Source of the DNA: Paragorgia papillata
Lineage: Eukaryota > Cnidaria > Anthozoa > Scleralcyonacea > Coralliidae
DNA: 64,000 bases
Reading direction: 5' to 3'
NCBI GenBank assembly: GCA_035771165.1
Contig: JAWNZC010000338.1
Span: forward strand, 1,240,001-1,304,000
Positions 26,786 to 37,168 of this stretch are shown one piece after another. A program made the position numbers and the translations under genes. Position 1 is the stretch's first letter. Each line of letters starts with the position of its first letter. The notes beneath the pieces are model-generated. The model did not search any database. It saw only the letters and a program-made list of their open reading frames with translations, and was not told the DNA's origin.

Positions 26786-28078
26786 ACAATCAAGCAGATG
26801 ATCAATCAACATCGATCTATATTTAACTACATTAACTCTATCTGCAATGATGTTGGACACAACCCTAAACGTTTCTGGTCGTTGTTCAAATTGAAATCCA
26901 TGTGTCGCAATGTTCCTGAGAAAATATCAGTAAAATTAAACGAAAACGTTCCTTCGCATGCAGAAAATGCTACCGAGATAGCAACTCTTTTCAACAGATA
27001 TTTTACATCAATATTTACCACTGATTCGAATATTAATGAAAACACTAACACTGTAGAACAACCATGCGAACCATTTTTAAATGAAATTATTCTGACTGAA
27101 GAAACAGTTTTATCAGCACTTGGGAACCTCGATAACAACAAAGCCCAGAAGACCAAATTTCAGCCGTCTACTGAAAGAAACCGCAATCCAGATTACTCCA
27201 TCGCTCTGCACTCTGTCCAATAAGTCCTTACAAACTGGAATACTACCACGTGATTGGAAACTTGCTAATGTTGTTCCCATACACAAGAAAGGAAATAAAG
27301 AACATGCAGAAAACTATCGGCCGATTTCCCTTCTTTCTCTTATTTCTAAACTACTGGAACGTTTAGTATTTGACATCATTAAAGATCATGTTTTCAACCA
27401 AATTAACCCTTCTCAACATGGCTTTATCACCGGTAAATCTTGTGTCACCCAACTTGTTGAGGTTCTAGATAACATAGGCAGTCAGTTAGATCTTGGGAAA
27501 CAGATTGATGTGATTTACCTCGATATGTCAAAGGCGTTTGACAAGGTTAGTCATCGGCGCCTTCTACTTCGTCTTCGCGACTTTGGTTTCGGAGGTAGTA
27601 TTCTGAAGTGGTTCGGCTCTTACTTAAAATCAGTTAACAACAAACTACCGTACTTGGTGCAACATCTACACCGCTACCTGTGACTTCTGGGGTACCTCAA
27701 GGTTCCATTCTTGGACCGTTACTTTTTTTATTATACACCAATAATCTATCTAACTCTGTCGTAAACTCTAACCTAGCAGCATTCGCCGATGACACCAAGA
27801 TCTTCAAAGAAATCAACTTAGAAGCAGACGCAGCATCCATGCAAAATGATCTCTCCAACTTCGAAATCTCTTCTTCCAAAGCCGGTCTCCATCTAAACAT
27901 ATCTAAATGCAAAACCCTTCATATAACTAGAAAAATTACCAGAATTGAGTATCCATACCAATTAAAAGATACCATGTTGCAGAATACAGATTGTGGGGTA
28001 CAACTTCGTACCTCAGGGCATTTTCCTCCACGCGTTAATATGGGTATCGTGCTGAATAATGCTAGCCAGTTGCTTTAA
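26786..28078 (+). pseudogene. Non-LTR retrotransposon reverse transcriptase fragment (CR1/L2-like)
   Basis: Three overlapping-frame pieces make one RT: 26798-27150 (RFWSLFKLKSMC, pre-RT), 27125-27650 (NVVPIHKKGNKEHAENYRPI, SLLSLISKLLER, YLDMSKAFDKVSH) and 27680-28060 (SGVPQGSILGPLLF, FADDTKIF). The metal-binding motif is FADD. Frames shift near 27150 and 27650. There is no APE endonuclease upstream and no polyA-like or tandem 3' end, so the copy is truncated on both sides. Sequence style suggests the L2/CR1/jockey group; the exact clade would need a tree. Confidence 0.82.
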
Positions 28079-28276
28079 TGATCAATGTTTGATATGAGTG
28101 AGTCGGTAGAGCTTATTTATTCCAACACAGAAAATCCCGAGGTCCAAAGACATTGACGAAAGTCATGCAATGGCTCTGGACTAACCATATCCCGTGCATA
28201 CATGCGAGCTCAAACAATAAAACTTAATTGTAAGTATCCTGCTTTAAAGATATTCCAAGTGAGTCAAGCTACTTAA

Positions 28277-28739
28277 AGTGCACATGAAACGAAAATTAAG
28301 TTTGTCTTATTTGAAAAAACACTTAAAATGATAGAGTAACATATTTTGAAGTTTTTCGTTTCCTTGCTTCGTTCTTGAGATATTTCAGTTTGTTTGATGT
28401 AAATGTCGCATGTTGCGACGTCACACGTGCATAATGAGTTATCGAAAAACGTTATATATCTTTGCTATTGTCAAATATAATCACTTGAAAATCTACCTGT
28501 TTAGTGTACACACGCACATGCTTCCCTCGAATTATTTTGGTTTGATAGTAGCAAAGAGATCTAACTTTTTTCAACAACTCATTACGCACATGTGACGTTA
28601 AAATGTTTAATTTGCATATCAAACAAACTGAAATATCTCAACAACGAAGCAAGGAAACGAAAAACTTCAAAATATATTACTCTATCATTTTAAGTGTTCT
28701 TTCAAATAAGAAAGACTTAATTTTCGTTTCATAGGCACT
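28277..28739. mobile_element. 463-bp palindromic MITE, AGTGC termini, TTAA TSD
   Basis: AGTGCACATGAAACGAAAAT pairs with ATTTTCGTTTCATAGGCACT. Arms extend about 140 bp (ACTTAAAATGATAGAGTAA, TTTCAGTTTGTTTGAT). TTAA at 28273-28276 and 28740-28743. TTAA targets are used by Kolobok and piggyBac. Related ends at 62206-62543. Confidence 0.78.
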
Positions 28740-28743
28740 TTAA

Positions 28744-29501
28744 AATATCAAAATTTTCTCAGGATATACATGTATACTCTGCCCAATACATGCCTCTATA
28801 ATATACAGCAATTGGATTTTCTTCTAATTCCTGTCCCTTTCGACTTTGATAATTTGTAAAAAACTGTAATCCTCTTTTGTCAAATCCTTTGAGAAGAAGT
28901 ATACGAGCAGAAGGAATACCACTTCGTGTAGCAGTATTTTCATTTCAGATGCATACGGACGATCAGACCCCTCGACGGTCAAGCGATGAAGTTTGATGTA
29001 TTGTTGGTTAGAACAAAACGGTAGAACATGCGATTTAAACAAAGGCGCGTAGCTGTCCAGTTCCTTTTTTGGGGGGCAGAAATTTTGTGCCCGAAAAATT
29101 AATTAAAAGCCAAATTTAATTTTCAGAACGCAAGGACGCGACAGTTATCAAACTTCTATCAGCGACGAAAAACTTTGTTTCAATTCAAAATTTAAATTAA
29201 AATGTGATTAATTCTATCCTCCGAAGTCCACTGTATTCCAAAACAACTGCTGTAAAGTGCACGATAAACTCACCGATTATAATACACAGTTTTATCCAAA
29301 ACAATCCGATACCGTTCAATCCAAAAAAACTCGAAAATATCACATATCCATAAAGGATCCCCAAATAACGTCGAAATACCGATTCAAAACGAACATACTT
29401 TCATATAAATACCACTAGTCCTCGAGCACGAGCACGATTTCTCAAAATCTCCCCAAATTAACTCCACGTTTTTCCCAATAGTCCTGGCAGGATCGCCAAA
29501 A
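28744..29501. other. Intergenic, AT-rich
   Basis: No gene recognised. If the LTR at 29502-29804 is real, this would be degenerate internal (5' leader) sequence of that minus-strand element, beginning with a primer-binding-like TGGCGATCCTGCCAGG at about 29497-29482. Confidence 0.4.
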
Positions 29502-29804
29502 TGTTTCGATGATACGATGTTTTACGAAGAAGACCGAAATTCAGTATTAAAAAATGAATCTTTAATATGAATAAAACAAAGCAAAACTAACACGATTTCA
29601 GAACTGTTCTTTTCCTTTCCACCGCCGCCAAAAGCCCCAAAAACCGTTCCCTAATATCCCCCAATATCCCTTTCTCTCTCTTTCCCACGCGTGCGTGTCC
29701 CGCAGTTCGTGTGTCCGTGCACAAAATCAAATCCCTGCTAAACATGTGCCTTTTAAGATATTATACAAGTGCAAAAGTTTCCTTCTTAACTGACCGATGT
29801 TACA
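29502..29804 (-). repeat. Candidate LTR (solo or leading LTR), minus strand
   Basis: The 303-bp block begins TGTTTCGATG and ends GATGTTACA on the plus strand, so on the minus strand it runs TGTAAC...AAACA with TG/CA ends. Three bases beyond its minus-strand 3' end comes TGGCGATCCTGCCAGGAC, which could be a primer-binding site. No matching second LTR is in the window. Confidence 0.35.
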
Positions 29805-30089
29805 AAATAACTATAAGGAAAGACTGCGTGGGATTGTGTATATATATAAGAATATCAGTAATGCCCAGCATAAAATACTGAGTAAAGCCATTCACGATAC
29901 CATGGATAAGCATATGCATTTGAATATAATATAAATATTTAATAGAATCTAACGTTTCGTTGCTAAACTTGCACCCACTAAAATTATTATAATAGTAATA
30001 CAGTTGATGTTCTTGAGTCGATCGGGCCAAAACATATTTGTGCGCACGAACATAAACTCTATTTTAGCTCTGTAGATCTATTTTGATTC

Positions 30090-30612
30090 GGGGCCTTTTT
30101 TAAGGATTTTCCCGTGGTGGAGCAGTTCCCAAAAAGGGACTCTTCTAGGGGGGTCCGGGGGCCCCGGAAATTTTTGAAATTTAGAGTCTCGGAAATGCCA
30201 TTTCCTGCATTCTGAGGGGTGATTTTTAAGAACACTGAAGGTCATAAAATGTCATAAAAACTAGTTAAAATACAACACATTTCTGACTGTTTCGCTTTGT
30301 GTCAGAACTCATCAGCTTCATCAAATATAATATGGAAAATTTTGGGAGGAACTTTAAAAAGATTTTTCGTGCCATTTTATTTAAAAATAATTTCTCTTCA
30401 CTTCATGTTAGGTCAACGTAATAATTTAAGTAAATCTAAGTTGTTAATTAAGGGCTAAAACTTACTTTCCGTTTGTTTATTTTTTATTCCTTGCTTATTT
30501 GTTTGTATTAAATTTAAGAAAAAGGGATTTTTCCTGGGGGGGCAAAAATTGATTCGGGGGGGGGCACAAGGGGGGACTGGGGGGGGGGGCATTTGCCCTT
30601 AAAAAAGGCCCT
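30090..30612. repeat. Repeat with GGCCTTTTTTAA inverted ends and G-rich tracts
   Basis: GGGCCTTTTTTAAGG at 30091 and CCTTAAAAAAGGCCC at 30598 are inverted copies. The left part (GGGGGTCCGGGGGCCCCGG) resembles the repeat inside 7745-8055. The right part has long G runs (30536-30590). Confidence 0.5.
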
Positions 30613-31608
30613 GTTTTGATTGGTACCGGTTCTACTTCTAATTAGATTCATGCTTGTAAATATATTTAAATCAATACTGTGACTTTGCAAATATTCTCTG
30701 AAGATGTTGAGCATTTGGAAGAAAATCAAAGACAGTACAGGTCCCGCCGGCGTGTATTTCATTGCAATATAAATATTTACATAACTTGATATATAACTTT
30801 ACATGTGAATTTGGTAGAAAAACGCTACATTTGTGATCAAAACAATTTTTGCTTCAAAGTATTGACAAGAAAAGTATACAATTCCGTAAACAACAAACCA
30901 ATAGTGATTTAGAACTGTTAAAACTGCTAGCCGCTAAAATATATTATATTTTAGCCCGCTAAATTCTCCATTTTAGTCCGCAATATACACCACAACGCCC
31001 GATAAAATTATAATAATAACCAATAAAATTAAAGAAGTAAAAATGCGAGTCACAAGAAAGCATCGAGGAAAGAGCGGAGTGATAGCTGAGAGAAATGAGA
31101 AACTTCAAAAGAAATAAAGTGGTGCCAGTTTATTTATCTTGACGTTTGGCTCGGCACTACTTTATTTGTTTTGAAGTTTCTCATCTTTCTCTCATGCTTT
31201 CCTGACTCGTAAGTTATATTTTTATATAGTAAGGTTAGATATACTGCCGAAACAGAGAACGTAGGTGTCTAACGTTTCGAGCGAAGACCCTAGCTTCGTC
31301 AGAGAGAAACGTGGGCCTTCGAAGTGCGCCTTTCTCGATCTCTGACGAAGGGCCTTCGCTCGAAACGTTAGACTCTTCTCTGTTTCAGCAGTATATCTAA
31401 CCTTACTATATTTCGATTGTTGTTTCAACACTGCCTACGCAGCACACTACTTTTATTCACTATTTGAGTTATATTTTTTAGTTCTTTAATTTTACTGGTT
31501 ATTTTAGCTCTCTATTTTAATTGGTTATGCTTCTAATTAGATTCATGCTTGTAAATATATTTAAATCAATATTATATTAATATGTAAGAGTTAAATCCCA
31601 AGAACGGA
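30613..31608. repeat. Duplicated and inverted repeat cluster
   Basis: A direct repeat of about 43 bp, including ATTAGATTCATGCTTGTAAA, occurs at 30634-30676 and 31530-31572. Between them, 31213-31412 is a strong hairpin with arms ATAGTAAGGTTAGATATACTGC...TCGAAACGTTAGAC. AAACTTCAAAAGAAATAAAG and CTTTATTTGTTTTGAAGTTT (31100-31180) form another. No gene. Confidence 0.6.
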
Positions 31609-32126
31609 CACAGGGAGCCCAACTCTGACGCCTCTTTATTTGTTTTATTATATTGAGCTTGACTGAAAACCGAGGCCGCTTAACAGTTGGGTAAGCTGGG
31701 ATCGCGGCGTTTCTCTTAACAGTTGGTAATATATGCATATATATGCAAATTACAGCGCGCGGTAATTTGAAACTCGAAACAGCTGTGGGCTTCTGTGCCA
31801 CGTGAATGGCGCGTGACGCTCACTGAAAGCTGAATTTGTTCGAGCTCAAATTACACGACACAGAACGCAGCACTGCGTCACTGACTGCGTGTTTAGTCGT
31901 CTCAGCTTTCAGTGAGCGTCACGCGCCATTCACGTGGCACAGAAGCCCACAGCTGTTTCGAGTTTCAAATTACCGCGCGCTGTAATTTGCATATATATGC
32001 ATATATTACCAACTGTTAAGAGAAGCGCCGCGATCCCAGCTTACCCAACTGTTAAGCAGCCTCGGTTTTCAGTCAAGCTCAATATAATAAAACAAAAAAA
32101 GAGGCGTCAGAGTTGGGCTCCCTGTG
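31609..32126. mobile_element. 518-bp hairpin MITE, CACAGGGAGCCC termini, perfect 7-bp TSD
   Basis: The two arms of about 225 bp are nearly perfect inverted copies, with a loop of about 60 bp. Ends CACAGGGAGCCCAACTCTG and complement. GAACGGA is duplicated at 31602-31608 and 32127-32133. Mirrored ORFs starting MAQKPTAVSS arise from the symmetry and are not genes. Same terminal motif and TSD length as 12207-13001. Confidence 0.88.
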
Positions 32127-32133
32127 GAACGGA

Positions 32134-33320
32134 GGGACGTATCTGGATTAATACCGACGTTCGAGGGATTTAACTAACTTATTTCATGATTGCAGGTTTT
32201 GTACGAAAAAAAATCCGTATATTGTAGTTTAGCTTAAAGAGGGACTGTTTCATTATTTCAGTGTTTAATATTGTGATTAACATGTGTTTTTCAATCTGAT
32301 TAAAATAAAATGTTATTCAGGGATGAGTCCGTATACTCATCGCAAAGCGGACGAGGGATGTATAGTGTATACATATACATCCATATCCCTCGTTTGTATA
32401 TAGGGATGTATACAGATACATCTCTCATCTTTACTAAATCGTTGTCAAATCATGCATATAACCAATTCAATTCAGTTCATTTCCCCCGAAATTCCCTGCT
32501 GAATATCAAACCCTCCCCAACTTTTGAGGATGTAAGAGAAAAAAGCCCTGTGAAGAACAATAGAAACCGACTCAATCATGAAATAATAACGAGATTACGC
32601 TTTCCGCCTGGCAAATCAATTGCTCCAATGCTGTTATAACTATTTATCCAGTAATCAAACTGCGACAACGTCGTCAAGCACCCTAACCGCGAGCAATTCA
32701 GATTTCTTTAAAAATGGATAAGCCATGGCAAACTTTGCGAGTTCGTTCAAAGACTATACTGCAGATTTGCTCAAAATTTTTAGAAAATTCTAATTCTCCT
32801 GTCATGCTGATTTAACTAGTTTTTCACTTTATGGACATTTTACCCTTTAACTCCCACCATGTCTGGAGGCCTCCCCTTGACGAGGAAAATCGTTTGGCGA
32901 TAGACAGAGTAAAAAATAGAAGTGCCAAATGGCATCGATGAGAATGAAAGGGTTAAAACATTTAGTATACATATCGTCATTTTGTACTGTTTAATAAATG
33001 AGCATGAGTGTTTTATTAGATATAAAGGATTAAAGACACAAGGCGAAGCCGAGTGTTTTTTATCTGATAAAACACGAACTGCGAGTTTATTGAACGGGTT
33101 CAAAAACGAACCACTTGGTAAGTTCATTGGCGTAGTAAGTTTGAAAAATAACCTTGTCTAAGCCAAGAAAATCAAAGCTAAAGTTTATGTAAATCAGGAG
33201 GTATCTTTATCACACATAAAGACACTGGTTAAACTTTAATTTATTTTGAATTTTCCTCATGAATTATTAATGAGTTTTGAATATTACATAAAAACTATTT
33301 TTTACAAAGTTCTTCAAGAG
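32134..33320. other. Intergenic with small palindromes
   Basis: No gene seen. 32322-32432 is a short palindromic segment (GATGAGTCCGTATACTC, GGATGTATACAGATACATC). 33000-33080 contains a GTTTTATTAGATA / TATCTGATAAAAC inverted pair. Confidence 0.5.
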
Positions 33321-33584
33321 CTAATTAATAATATAATTCACTCGAGCTTTCGCCTTGAACACCATGTTGGGAAAAAGAAATGTGGCAGGCACTATAGGCA
33401 GTGTCACTGGCAATATAGCGTATAGCCATTTACTGCACACATAGCTATATACTGTAACCACAGTAACATTTAGAAGAATTGTAAACGCATAAGCAATTTG
33501 GATTAATGTTTTCACATGCAGTTCTTGCTCTGCAAGCTGTTGCAAGTCGTTATGCTTAGAAAAGTCTAAGTCCATGACTGGCAA
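33321..33584 (-). CDS. Unrecognised small membrane-protein ORF or exon, 87 codons
   Basis: I do not recognise the product. The ORF begins near PVMDLDFSKHNDLQQLAEQE, a short amphipathic head, followed by two hydrophobic stretches, LIQIAYAFTILLNVTVVTVY and WLYAILPVTLPIVPATFLF, which look like two membrane helices. Upstream on the minus strand TTTTTCAG could be a 3' splice site and the frame stays open up to it. GTGAAT inside the C-terminus could be a donor, so it may be one exon of a larger gene. It lies between repeats with a (TA)n run just upstream. Composition is more protein-like than neighbouring ORFs, but it could be chance. Confidence 0.3.
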   Translation of the reverse strand: MPVMDLDFSKHNDLQQLAEQELHVKTLIQIAYAFTILLNVTVVTVYSYVCSKWLYAILPVTLPIVPATFLFPNMVFKAKARVNYIIN

Positions 33585-34216
33585 AGTTAATATTAAAGCT
33601 GAAAAATACTTATATATATATATATATATATATAGTTCAATCTACAGACACGGTGTTTCGCTGTACAACAGCTCATCAGTGTAGCTTGGAACAATCTGAA
33701 TGAATTTCATCAATTACTTATACACATGCGATTGTCGGTGACAACCGCATGTGGGACAGCATTTGTGAAGTATATATATATATACTAATTTGGGAAATAA
33801 CTATAATATATAGATATTTGCGACAATATATGTGTTACTTAAACAGGGTCGTCGCGGGTTCAATTCCTAGCCGGAAAGCCGCGATGTTGAATTTTGACAA
33901 TTAGTCCCGGTTTGGTCTTATAAAAAATATATGTATACATCGATCTTATACACTTTTTCTGCCTTTGTCAAAAATCCTTACAACACGCAGTTTAATCAAG
34001 TGAAATTCCAAATACTACTTGTTACCGACCCATTTCTTCTCTCGGCATTCTTCTCGCAATCAATACAACACAATACAGATCAACTGACTCTTTACGAAGT
34101 TCTTGCAGGCAACGGCCTTCGCCGCGTATATTACGTACCACTCTACTAATATTACGCATTTGCGCTGTTTCGCGTTCAATTCCTAGCCGGAAGGCCTTGT
34201 TGTTGCAATTTTGCAA
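33585..34216. other. Intergenic with (TA)n and repeated GGTTCAATTCCTAGCCGGAA
   Basis: (TA)n at 33610-33633. CGGGTTCAATTCCTAGCCGG at about 33858 and CGTTCAATTCCTAGCCGG at about 34171 are a duplicated B-box-like segment just left of the Ngaro element. No gene. Confidence 0.5.
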
Positions 34217-34395
34217 CTATTCCCACTAGGAGAACCGCCGCATTATGCCAAGCAAAGGGTTAGTTTTAGAGACGCGAATAGCTGTTAATAAGGGAAACCA
34301 CGTGATACCACCAAAATAGTTAAAAGGAGACGAGAAAAGCAATTTTCGATCATTCTACGTTGGAAAGCAGAAAAGGCAGAACCCGAGGAGTTGGA
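34217..34395 (+). repeat. Ngaro A1 split direct repeat
   Basis: Matches A2 at 40765-40944 with few differences. Starts at the ACTAT core and includes GGGAAACCACGTGATACC. Confidence 0.9.
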
Positions 34396-34467
34396 AAAAA
34401 TAAATCACACACACTGGTGTCGCGACTGAGCAGTAAAAAGTTCCCTAAGCTATACATGCCATGGTAA

Positions 34468-34641
34468 TCCAGACGTTCCTCAGGACATCAATGTTGACGC
34501 CGTATTACAGGCATTTGACGAAGCTCATCCTAACGCGATCCCCAACGAACCAGCACAAGAACGCCAGCCAGAAGTAGATGAAGTCGAGCTAGTTCTCCCT
34601 CAGCAGCAGAGGGAGGAGGTAAATCCTCTACCAATGCCTCA
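34468..34641 (+). CDS. Ngaro gag-like ORF, first exon
   Basis: Open frame reading GNPDVPQDINVDAVLQAFDE and continuing acidic and Gln-rich to NPLPMPQ, then CAG|GTTAGT, a good donor at 34642. It joins in phase 0 to the exon at 36233 (PATLAALQAQVEL). The start codon was not identified; the frame is closed by a TGA a little upstream, so a further exon or start is uncertain. Confidence 0.55.
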
Positions 34642-36232
34642 GGTTAGTTTGGGTTCTTCACGAGCGTTAGTTTTTCGCGTGTTGTTTATGTCGTATTGTG
34701 AATAGCGTTAATATACCCAAAGTTTTTTTTATATTTGGTGCAACTTAGGCCCGTACGGCAACATATTTATGGTCTCACATGTTTAACAGTATTAAATATC
34801 GTATGCGTATCACGCCTAGGCCGTGACTATAAACTCATTTATCTGGAATATAGTGATAGCAACCGACGCTTTCGAAAACAATGCCACGAATCACGAAACT
34901 CAGCAATAGGCAGTCACAGAATTAGAAAGTCTAATCACCACCATGGATGTGTCTGTCATAATTAGTGGGGTGTGACGTAATTGGGGTATACCCGAGTGTG
35001 CACACCATTGTTTTAATACAATTGTGGGTAGTATCCAAATAATTATGGGTAGCATGCGTAACGTCTAACTTATAACATATACGAGTTCGAACCTCAAAAT
35101 TTGTTTCATATAAAATTTTCGTGTTATATCGCTTATAGTGCATACTATTTGAGCCAAAATAACCTTGTTACTTCGCTGTTTCAATATGTTTGTACAGTAC
35201 CACACTTTATTTGCGGTACAATAGTCAATAGAAGCGTTCTATCCTAGTTCTAATACATAGAAATCCTATTTTGGAAACGTACTAATGCATTGCACACTAT
35301 GTTATACCAGCTATTATCATTACACTGTCAAACTCTGTTTGTGCCGTCCGTACTCTGTTCTCTTTCCCCTTTATATATTTTGGCACATTTAGCCTTGGTG
35401 TGAGGCAGAAAATGTATTCTCTGTATGAGGCGGAAAATTTCATTCTCTGTGTAAGGCGGAAAATTTATTATCTGTGTAAGGCGGAAAATGTGGTCTCTGT
35501 GTGAGGCGGGAAAATTAGTCTCTGTGTGAGGCGGAAAAATTAGTCTCTGTGAGGCGGAAAATGTAGTCTCTATATGTGAGGCGGAAAATGTAGTCTCTGG
35601 GTGAGGCGGAAAATGTAGTCTCTGTGTGAGGCGGGAAAATTTTAGTCTCTGTGTGAAGAGAAAGCTTTAGTCTCTGTGTGAGATGGAAAATTAAGTCTCT
35701 GTGTGAGGCGGAAAAATTAGTCTCTGTGTGAGGCGGAAAATGTAGTCTCTATGTGAGGCGGAAAATGTAGTCTCTGGGTGAGGCGGAAAATGTAGTCTCT
35801 GTGTGAGGCGGGAAAATTTTAGTCTCTGTGTGAAGAGAAAGCTTTGGTCTCTGTGTGAGATGGAAAATTAAGTCTCTGTGTGGGATGGAAAATTTAGTCT
35901 CTGTGTGAGATGGAAGATGTAGAAAATGAGATTTAACATGTAGTCTCTGGGTCACGCACAAAAATTTAGTCTCTGTAAATATGACAAAGTTTAGTGTATG
36001 AGACGAAATAATGATTTTTCATTATTTATTCTTATGATAAGCCCCGTTCTCGCGTCGTGCCTGTTTTCATGGGGTTTGCTACCTCTCTTGTATCCTGATT
36101 TGAGAGGGGCAATTCTAAAAGAACGCCTTATACTCTGTCTACGACGGAGTTCTCAGTCAGACACTCGAGGGTTCCATTCCCTGGTAAAAAAAAAAAAAAA
36201 AAAAGTATAACGATTTATTTTGTTTGATTGCA
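34642..36232 (+). other. Intron within the Ngaro gag
   Basis: Donor GTTAGT at 34642; acceptor GTTTGATTGCAG ends at 36232. It contains the 25-bp minisatellite at 35388-35960 and a poly(A) run at 36187-36203. Introns in DIRS/Ngaro-like elements are known as a phenomenon; here it rests on reading only. Confidence 0.55.
35388..35960. repeat. 25-bp minisatellite (GTCTCTGTGTGAGGCGGAAAAT) with 177-bp higher-order unit
   Basis: About 22 units of 23-27 bp with core AGTCTCTGTGTGAGGCGGAA. A seven-unit block containing CTGGGTGAGG, GCGGGAAAATTTT, GAAGAGAAAGCTTT and GAGATGGAAAATTA repeats with offset 177 (35590 versus 35767). Confidence 0.92.
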
Positions 36233-36740
36233 GCCGGCTACACTCGCCGCCCTTCAAGCGCAGGTTGAGCTTCTATTGATTAAGACCAATACCAGCACAG
36301 TAGCGATGGCAGTCACACAACTAAGGCATGAACTTACCAAACCCGCCGGTATCTTTGAGTCTTTCGCGGCCGTAGCGGCGCTGGAAAACCTGTTTGACAA
36401 TGCCAGGGAGACTGGGGATAACAACGCCCATCGGTATAACTCCGTCTATAAACGGACTCGTCCGTTGCAGCACCACGTTCAGTTTCAGGCCCTCCTCTTA
36501 AAGTTAGTCGGTGATAAGCAAGAAATTGAGATAGCCATGCAAAGTCATAGGAAAGTCGCTCGAGGCCTCTTCACCCGTCGACGCTCCCAGACCATACCGC
36601 CCCACAGCTCCGCAACTTCCGATCCGTACCACTTTGGTGATTTTCGCCCGCAACCATACAACCGACCACTGTTACGTTGCTTCAACTGTCGGCGTACCGG
36701 GCACTTTGCTCGGAATTGCCCCCTACCCAGAAGAAGATGA
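36233..36740 (+). CDS. Ngaro gag-like protein with CCHC zinc knuckle
   Basis: After the acceptor the frame reads PATLAALQAQVELLLIKTNT (helical, coiled-coil-like), then MAVTQLRHELTKPAGIFESF and a basic region (RKVARGLFTRRRSQ). The knuckle is CFNCRRTGHFARNC, C-x2-C-x4-H-x4-C, near the C-terminus, followed by RRR and TGA at 36738. It is the nucleic-acid-binding Gag of the element. About 170 residues in this exon. Confidence 0.75.
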
Positions 36741-36907
36741 ACAACCACCCTTTTCAAGACGTAATGGACAATGGATTTATAATTGAATAACTCGTACAAA
36801 CTGATAAATATGTTACACGATACTGTGAATACGATATATATGCCATGTACTTAATTTAAAGTGGTAATTAGCAACTACAACGTTGTCTTTGTTTATTTAT
36901 TCCGCAG

Positions 36908-37168
36908 GGCAGGGACCTCAATTTTGACGCCGACTTACGACAAGCGTTAGACATTGTACGACAGCTTGAGTGGTGTTCCTCTACATCTGACAAAAAAGTA
37001 CCTATGGGCCAGCTCCCTCCATTAGACTGGGTAGCCTCCGGGCGGGTCCAGCCAACGCCTGATTGGCTCTCCTTTCGTAACCCTGATAATTTTCTTGCGG
37101 GGGAGATTCACAGGCACGTCCCTTATAGACGGCCGGCCAACCTCGATAAAAGTGTCTCGAAAACACCG
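36908..37168 (+). CDS. Ngaro pol leader, truncated before the reverse transcriptase
   Basis: Acceptor TTTATTCCGCAG ends at 36907. The open frame reads GRDLNFDADLRQALDIVRQL, LPPLDWVASGRVQPTPDWLS, GEIHRHVPYRRPANLDKS and ends at the foldback insertion. This looks like the N-terminal pol region of Ngaro elements; the following RT palm with its catalytic Asp pair is not present anywhere up to 38200. Confidence 0.55.

Noticed and set aside
31577..32173. Two mirrored ORFs starting MAQKPTAVSS
   Set aside because: They are the same sequence read from each arm of a hairpin MITE.
33850..34200. tRNA gene, because of GGTTCAATTCC B-box-like segments
   Set aside because: No A box or acceptor stem at the right distance; it is a duplicated repeat fragment.
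35388..35960. CRISPR-like spaced repeats
   Set aside because: Units are contiguous 23-27-bp variants without unique spacers; it is a minisatellite in eukaryotic DNA.
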